NCBI RefSeq assembly: GCF_023541015.1
Contig: NZ_JALNPR010000007.1
Span: 61,738-125,737, forward strand
DNA from: Marivivens donghaensis
GTDB taxonomy: Bacteria; Pseudomonadota; Alphaproteobacteria; Rhodobacterales; Rhodobacteraceae
Direction of reading: 5' to 3'
Length of the DNA stretch: 64,000 nucleotides
Every line of letters starts with the position of its first letter. Position 1 is the stretch's first letter. Under the pieces are notes generated by a model, which saw nothing but the letters and a program-made list of their open reading frames with translations, was not told where the DNA came from and searched no databases. A program made the translations under genes and the position numbers. Of the stretch, positions 59,251-64,000 are shown piece by piece.

Positions 59251-60120
59251 CCAGATTTTCCGCGCAGCTCGAAATGCACTCCGCGTCAATATTGATTTAG
59301 CATGCGAAATACGTGCTTTATTGAAATAATATTTTGCACGCTCCTTATCTTTCTTTGCTAACTCCAATGCTGCCCCAAATAATACTTTCGCGCGCGCTGC
59401 CGAAATGTCTTCGGTTTGCTCGAATTGACTTAGTATTTGCAATCGCGCTTCAGTCATTCTCTCGGTGTTCTTTATGGTATTTGTTGCGTGCCAACGATAA
59501 TATGCAACAGGCTCAGCGATTGTAGCCAATAAGTATCCGGCGTTCGATAGCTTGAGAACCATCCCCCTATCTTCTAGTGCAATCTCTTCCCAATATCCAC
59601 CAACACGCCGCATTGCCTCAGTACGCAGTAACATAGTCGGAGCATAAAGCTGGCAACGTTTAGCCAATACATCGCTGAAATTCCATATTCCTGGCTTTGG
59701 AATTAATCGCCTTGTTACTCGGCCTTCACTATCAATTTGATCATAGCCCGCAAATACTCCACCTAATTCGGAATACTTCTCGATATGCTCGACCAGTATT
59801 GTAGTTTTGTTGGGACACAATATATCATCCGAAGATAGCATCGAAAAATATTTTCCTCGTGACCAATTCAATGCTTCATTCAAAGTTTTTGCTAATCCTA
59901 GATTCTCCCTCGACCTGAACTCAAATCTAACAAATTCAGCATTCAGCTCTGATCGCATTGTTTCAATTAGTGCAGCACTTGAATCAGTTGATCCATCATC
60001 GATAATTATCAATTCAATTTGTGGATATGATTGATGGCGTACGCTATTGATTGCCTCCAAGACAAATGCCGAATGGTTGTATGAAGGTATACAAATGGTT
60101 ACCAGAGGCAATTCAGGCAT
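59242..60120 (-). CDS. Family 2 glycosyltransferase
   Basis: 292 residues. GT2 motifs VTICIPSYNHSAFVLEAINSV, IIDDGSTDSSAALIE and the DXD-like LSSDDILCPNK are present, with DRGMVLKLSNAG further on (acid acceptor region). It is a different enzyme from the convergent GT2 gene. Gene is AT-rich. Donor and acceptor sugars cannot be predicted. Confidence 0.87.
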   Translation of the reverse strand: MPELPLVTICIPSYNHSAFVLEAINSVRHQSYPQIELIIIDDGSTDSSAALIETMRSELNAEFVRFEFRSRENLGLAKTLNEALNWSRGKYFSMLSSDDILCPNKTTILVEHIEKYSELGGVFAGYDQIDSEGRVTRRLIPKPGIWNFSDVLAKRCQLYAPTMLLRTEAMRRVGGYWEEIALEDRGMVLKLSNAGYLLATIAEPVAYYRWHATNTIKNTERMTEARLQILSQFEQTEDISAARAKVLFGAALELAKKDKERAKYYFNKARISHAKSILTRSAFRAARKIWLS

Positions 60121-60267
60121 GGATGCGTGCTCTCACTGTTATTCTTCTGAAGTTTTTGATTAGATATAACACAATCGCTCCACAAAAAGCAAAATTTAGT
60201 CGATGTCCCAATACTTTTTTCCTTAAAACACAAATACTACGTCGCTAAAGACAGATGATATTTTAAA

Positions 60268-61005
60268 TTAATTGGAATTCAAAGGTAAGCGCAATTTTCC
60301 ACTGACGGACGAGACCATCTCTGTAGAATTTAATTTCTTTCTTATTTTAGAGGTATCAATTTCAAAACTTGCCGCAAGTAATGAAAGGTAATAACGAACT
60401 GCCTTTAAACCGAACATTTGCTGCATCACATATGCACTTGAGGCCCGTCCATCGATTACTCCACGCAAAATTCCGTCCCGCCTCATTTCCAAAACATAGA
60501 TCGCATCAGCGCAAAACGCAGTACCAAAATCATCCTCAAAGCTTGGCCCATCCAAAAAGACAAAATCGTAATTATCTACCGGAATATTGCTATGAATGTA
60601 CCCTCGAAACATCGAAATTTCATACTTTTTACGCGGGCCGTGAACTATAGTAACTATATCATTAAATTTTTCGGGTAGATTTCGAACCGCAATATTGTAC
60701 CACTCCTCGACACTCTCCATACTTATAATTTTTCCGTCATAAGATGGATCTTCTTTTTTAAGCTTTTTCAGAGCCAGTGCCAACACAACTGTTGATGCAC
60801 CCGTACCGCATTCCAAAATATTTTTCGGACGATGTTTCAATATATCACGTACAGCCATGTAAAGAGTTATGGGCTGAGTGCCCGTAGTGTTCGAACCCTT
60901 TGAGTAAGATATCAATTCACCGCGCATTTCCGGTAGAAGTTTTTCTAACCGATATCTTGCGACCACATTGAATAATTTATTAAATACCTTGCGGTTCATT
61001 GCCAT
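60268..61005 (-). CDS. Class I methyltransferase-like protein
   Basis: 245 residues. A Rossmann-like SAM-binding start NILECGTGASTVVLALAL lies near residue 57, then IISMESVEEWYNIA and DFVFLDGPSFEDD. This looks like the class of SAM-dependent O-methyltransferases found in capsule and O-antigen loci. No substrate can be given. The coding sequence is AT-rich like its neighbours. A second Met at codon 3 is an equally good start. Confidence 0.7.
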   Translation of the reverse strand: MAMNRKVFNKLFNVVARYRLEKLLPEMRGELISYSKGSNTTGTQPITLYMAVRDILKHRPKNILECGTGASTVVLALALKKLKKEDPSYDGKIISMESVEEWYNIAVRNLPEKFNDIVTIVHGPRKKYEISMFRGYIHSNIPVDNYDFVFLDGPSFEDDFGTAFCADAIYVLEMRRDGILRGVIDGRASSAYVMQQMFGLKAVRYYLSLLAASFEIDTSKIRKKLNSTEMVSSVSGKLRLPLNSN

Positions 61006-61118
61006 ACATTCCCAAGTTTCTTTATTTCAACAAAACGAATACTCAACATCACCAGCGAGCAACCCTAAACTCGCCCTAGCCACCGTCTCTGTATTTTTCT
61101 TATGATCCAAATCTGGCG

Positions 61119-62483
61119 TTAGCGGAAAGAAAAGTTGCTCAATGATGCCCTCATGTGTCCGCGATAGAAGAGCGCCAGACGCCGCCTGAAGAGCTTCATG
61201 ATATTCATGGCCGCAATCTCTTCGAAATCAAGACCTTCCCGGTACTGAACCACGCCAGGAAGAGACCCATACCAAGCAGCGCCAAACACCATAGCCGGCG
61301 TTCCGACGCGGATCGCTTCCCAACCGACGGTGCCCGTAACAGACGCCACAAATTGCGCATTGGCGGCCAACGCGTAAGTGCTTGCGTTGGACGGCATAAA
61401 CTCAACCTGCGGAATTCGCGCGAGACGATGAAAGAACATGGGGCCGCGTGCGTAGGCCCCCTGACGTGGGTTTTCCTTTACGAAGATCTTCCAACCTTTT
61501 GGCAGATTGCGCGCTAAGGTCTCAATGAGAAGCGCCTGATCGCGATATTTCCCACCCAAGGCCGAAGTCGACATCTCGGGCTGATTGTGCAGAGGTACGT
61601 ATATATACTTCCCCGACAGGTCGACACCGCGACCCTCAAAATTGGCAAGATGCTCAAAGTATTCCATTTCATTGGTATGGAAGAACTTCGCGAAAGGATC
61701 GCGCCAATCGGGCAGCTTGCCATAGATCGCACTCATTTGCCCCAGTGTCTTGCTGATATATAGTGGATTGGCCAGCTTCAGCGGATCGTGACGCACCAAG
61801 TGCTTCACAAAATTCAGGACGGCCTTCTTTGAGAGCTTGCCCGTTTTTCCTTCCTGCTGCCAGCTATCGCTCATGTAAAAGAGGTCAGGAACGCTCCCCT
61901 TTTCAATAGCATAAGGCTCACCAGTGTAACCCGAAGGATCAAAACGACCGAGATCATGGACATTCCGCATCGAGAAGAAACGGCCAGGGAATTGGCTCCA
62001 ACTCAACACCGTCACCTTCACCCCCATGGCGCGAGCGACTTCATAGAAAACCGTGTCGTAAAAAAGATGAGGCACACAGTAAAAGAGCGCGTGAGTTATA
62101 CCTCGTTCAGCAATGATCGACGCGGCCGCATCACACACAATATGGAAGTAATCCAAATAGTCTTGGACGTGCCTAATGTTGTGAGACTTAAAATTGTAGT
62201 CAGGCGAAGTGCGATACAGCTGCTCGACTGCCGTCTCAAGGATCTGGCCGTAATCCTCAGACGCAATGAGAGAAAAATTATCACCCGTTTGCGGACGCCC
62301 AGCGACGACTGGGCCGAGCTTGCCTTCCTTCAAATTTAGCCATTGGAGTGAGGGACCATGGATATCGGCATCATCGTATCCGATGTGGCAGGCCAACTTT
62401 ATCTCACCCGCCCCTAAATCGAGCATGCGATCCATAAACTTACGACGGAAATCGCCGCGCGCGTCACACATAAGCTGGATCAT
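61119..62483 (-). CDS. Capsule polysaccharide synthesis/export-type protein
   Basis: 454 residues, soluble. The C-terminal half has the capsule-synthesis (PF05159-like) pattern: YIYVPLHNQPEMS, WKIFVKENPRQG and SVTGTVGWEAIRVGTPAMVFGAAWY. The N-terminal half is less typical. KpsC/KpsS-like members add the Kdo linker to lipid; others are surface-carbohydrate transferases. Base composition is close to the genome average again, unlike the AT-rich genes before it, so it marks the inner edge of that block. Confidence 0.75.
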   Translation of the reverse strand: MIQLMCDARGDFRRKFMDRMLDLGAGEIKLACHIGYDDADIHGPSLQWLNLKEGKLGPVVAGRPQTGDNFSLIASEDYGQILETAVEQLYRTSPDYNFKSHNIRHVQDYLDYFHIVCDAAASIIAERGITHALFYCVPHLFYDTVFYEVARAMGVKVTVLSWSQFPGRFFSMRNVHDLGRFDPSGYTGEPYAIEKGSVPDLFYMSDSWQQEGKTGKLSKKAVLNFVKHLVRHDPLKLANPLYISKTLGQMSAIYGKLPDWRDPFAKFFHTNEMEYFEHLANFEGRGVDLSGKYIYVPLHNQPEMSTSALGGKYRDQALLIETLARNLPKGWKIFVKENPRQGAYARGPMFFHRLARIPQVEFMPSNASTYALAANAQFVASVTGTVGWEAIRVGTPAMVFGAAWYGSLPGVVQYREGLDFEEIAAMNIMKLFRRRLALFYRGHMRASLSNFSFR

Positions 62484-62689
62484 AGTTTGTTAAGCTCGAT
62501 AAATTTTACTCTCGTATCAATATACGAATTACTTCACCCTATAAACCCACAAAAATTCTAGTGAGAAATCTTAATGTCATGCAGCATTCGCTGCCCCTTG
62601 GAACAAGTTTAGTGCATGCAACTGGGCTGATACAATGGACAACTCCGGTAGCAAGTCATACCCTGTAGGTGAATTATCTGGAGGTTCCA

Positions 62690-63451
62690 TTGGATCGCGT
62701 CATTATTTGCATGAAATGGGGCAAACTGTATGGCCCCGACTACGTCAACGTCCTCTATTCGGCTTGTCGGAACAACATCTCAGGTGACTTCCGTTTTATA
62801 TGCCTGACAGACGACGCAAACGGGCTGGACGCAGCCATTGAATCTTTCCCCATTCCAGACCTCGGCATTCGTGAATTTGACTGGATCAAAGGGGGCTGGC
62901 CAAAAATTTCAGTCTTCAAACCCGACCTTTACGGCCTCACCGGGCGATGCCTCTTCATTGACCTAGACACAGTCATCTGCGGCCCGCTTGACGAGTTCTT
63001 TGAAAACGGCGGAGCCTTTGTCGGCATCGACACAGGGCCAACCTGGGGACGACCTACTTCGGACCAAAAGCCCCTGCTTGGCACGGGCATCTTTGCATTC
63101 ACCCTTGGCGCATATTCCGAAATTTACGATGAATTTATTAAGGACCCGCAGGCCGTGGTCACAAAGTACCGCATCGAACAGATCTATGTACAAGATCGTA
63201 TCGAGAATATCACCTACTGGCCACGTTCGTGGGTGGAAAGCTTCAAGTATCATTACCGGAAACCCGCGCTTGTCGGCCTCGTCCTACCGCCAAGAACACC
63301 AAGTCCCAAAAGCCGCGTAATCGCGTTCCACGGTGAACCTCGTCCGATCGATCTGGTCAAAGGTGGCCTGTGGGGTATATTCCCGAACGTTGGTCTTGGA
63401 CGCGTTAGATGGGCAGTCGACTACTGGAAGCGCCACGGCGGCTCGGTATAA
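62690..63451 (+). CDS. Glycosyltransferase (GT-A type)
   Basis: 253 residues from a TTG at 62690, which has GGAGG at 62680-62684, five bases upstream; a GTG at 62669 is in frame but has no such site. The sequence starts DRVIICMKWGKLYGPDYVN, has a DXD-type FIDLDTVICGP and later GTGIFAFTLGAYSEIYDEF, typical of a small family of glycosyltransferases in Rhodobacteraceae polysaccharide loci. Its TAA overlaps the following ATG by one base. Confidence 0.75.
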   Translation: MDRVIICMKWGKLYGPDYVNVLYSACRNNISGDFRFICLTDDANGLDAAIESFPIPDLGIREFDWIKGGWPKISVFKPDLYGLTGRCLFIDLDTVICGPLDEFFENGGAFVGIDTGPTWGRPTSDQKPLLGTGIFAFTLGAYSEIYDEFIKDPQAVVTKYRIEQIYVQDRIENITYWPRSWVESFKYHYRKPALVGLVLPPRTPSPKSRVIAFHGEPRPIDLVKGGLWGIFPNVGLGRVRWAVDYWKRHGGSV

Positions 63452-64000
63452 TGAACCTATCTAAGCTGAAATCTTGGCCACGGCGCTACCTCTACCAGGC
63501 GCCACGTGGCTGGCTCCTGAAACTGACCCGAAACTCAGACCGTAAGATGGCGGAGTTACTGTCGGGCAAGTCGATCGCAATCGTTGGTAACGCGAAATCG
63601 GTTCTTGAGACGAACTATGGCGAACAGATAGAGACGCACGACGTCATCATACGCCTCAACAAGGGTTATGTGACGCAACCAAACGCCCAAGGCACGCGCA
63701 CCGATATGGTTGGCCTTACACCAGAATTGTCCGAAGACGAGACGATCGCGCACTTTGAGCCATCATATTTCCTGATGCTTATCCCGAAGATGCGGCACTA
63801 CAAGCTCTTTGGCAAAGATGCTATTAAGAACACTCTCTTCTATAAGTTCCGGTATTGGCTCGCAGACCGAAACTTGATCGGGAGAAGGCCCTCGTCAGGC
63901 TTTATGGCAATTAGTTGGATAGTGAGGCTTGGCATCGCAAAATCGATCACACTTTACGGGTTCGATTTTGGCGCGACACCGACCTACTACAATCCTGAGG
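63451..64000 (+). CDS. GT29 sialyltransferase-like protein (3' truncated by window end)
   Basis: Open from the ATG at 63451 to the last base, 183 codons visible. GKSIAIVGNAKSVLET then HDVIIRLNKG resembles the L-type sialyl motif, and SSGFMAISWIVRLG then ITLYGFDFG the S-type motif, of glycosyltransferase family 29. In bacteria these occur in capsule and lipopolysaccharide clusters and may transfer sialic acid-like or Kdo-like sugars. It overlaps the preceding glycosyltransferase stop (TAATG). The donor sugar is unknown, as no sialic acid synthesis genes are in the window. Confidence 0.78.
   Translation, partial: MNLSKLKSWPRRYLYQAPRGWLLKLTRNSDRKMAELLSGKSIAIVGNAKSVLETNYGEQIETHDVIIRLNKGYVTQPNAQGTRTDMVGLTPELSEDETIAHFEPSYFLMLIPKMRHYKLFGKDAIKNTLFYKFRYWLADRNLIGRRPSSGFMAISWIVRLGIAKSITLYGFDFGATPTYYNPE

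Noticed and set aside
1..64000. CRISPR arrays, rRNA or tRNA genes
   Set aside because: No regularly spaced identical repeats and no tRNA- or rRNA-like sequence were recognised on reading; a tRNA next to the recombinase was looked for specifically and not seen.

Overview
The window looks like chromosomal or chromid DNA of a marine-type alphaproteobacterium, most likely a member of the Roseobacter group (Rhodobacteraceae). The pointers are moderately high G+C, tightly overlapping operons (many ATGA or TGATG junctions), a form I CO dehydrogenase cluster, an iol operon with an IolC-DUF2090 fusion, a fused CysNC, and an IS5-family element of a type common in that group. This is inferred from gene content; no rRNA or tRNA marker gene is visible.

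Layout. (1) 1-8380: aerobic CO oxidation. A truncated MHYT-LytTR sensor/regulator (CoxC/CoxH type) precedes coxMSLDEF, an unannotated 40-residue peptide ending in FPCC, and coxG, closed by a strong hairpin. (2) 8381-13451: a mixed stretch with an MFS carrier and a small periplasmic chalcone-isomerase-like protein, an HpcH/HpaI aldolase, a thiolase and an agmatinase/guanidinobutyrase. (3) 13658-29017: cyclitol catabolism. A LacI regulator with a clear ATGACG-N6-CGTCAT operator sits before iolG-iolC-iolD-iolE-(small membrane protein)-iolB. A second, partly parallel module follows: aldolase, second iolB and IolC-like kinase on the minus strand; dehydrogenase, second iolE and another dehydrogenase on the plus strand. 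It has its own LacI regulator and a TTGCAA-N4-TTGCAW operator. No transporter, no iolA and no second iolD are present. (4) 29208-31397: a CcdAB-like toxin-antitoxin pair and a nucleotidyltransferase-fold gene with repeat-rich upstream DNA. (5) 31398-39644: a compact, apparently uncharacterised catabolic locus (DUF1185 protein, alpha/beta hydrolase, flavin reductase, luciferase-like monooxygenase, aldehyde dehydrogenase) facing a GntR regulator, a DUF1330 protein, a CMD-family protein and an AEC transporter, with a perfect GntR-type palindrome between them. (6) 39731-45397: sulfate activation (cysD, cysNC), an FAH-family protein, a DsbA-family oxidoreductase and a class V aminotransferase.

(7) 45601-49008: an accessory island with two hypothetical genes, a small XRE repressor, a tyrosine recombinase with a perfect palindrome between them, a gene-poor stretch and an interrupted reading frame. 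(8) 49005-64000: a surface-polysaccharide locus. A sugar N-formyltransferase with ankyrin repeats, FdtA/QdtA and FdtB/QdtB indicate a 3-formamido-3,6-dideoxyhexose; rfbCBDA supply dTDP-4-keto-6-deoxyglucose and L-rhamnose. An IS5-family element has landed in the last codons of rfbA. Beyond it lie AT-rich genes (an O-acyltransferase, two GT2 glycosyltransferases, a methyltransferase-like protein), then a capsule-synthesis protein, another glycosyltransferase and the start of a GT29 sialyltransferase-like gene that runs off the window.

How it fits together: the cox genes build and mature a Mo-Cu CO dehydrogenase; the iol genes take inositols to central metabolism; region 5 probably oxidises and opens a small organic, perhaps nitrogen-containing, compound; region 8 builds a modified O-antigen or capsule. 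The most novel-looking items are the region 5 locus, the FPCC peptide in the cox operon, the phased repeats upstream of coxM, and the second cyclitol module.
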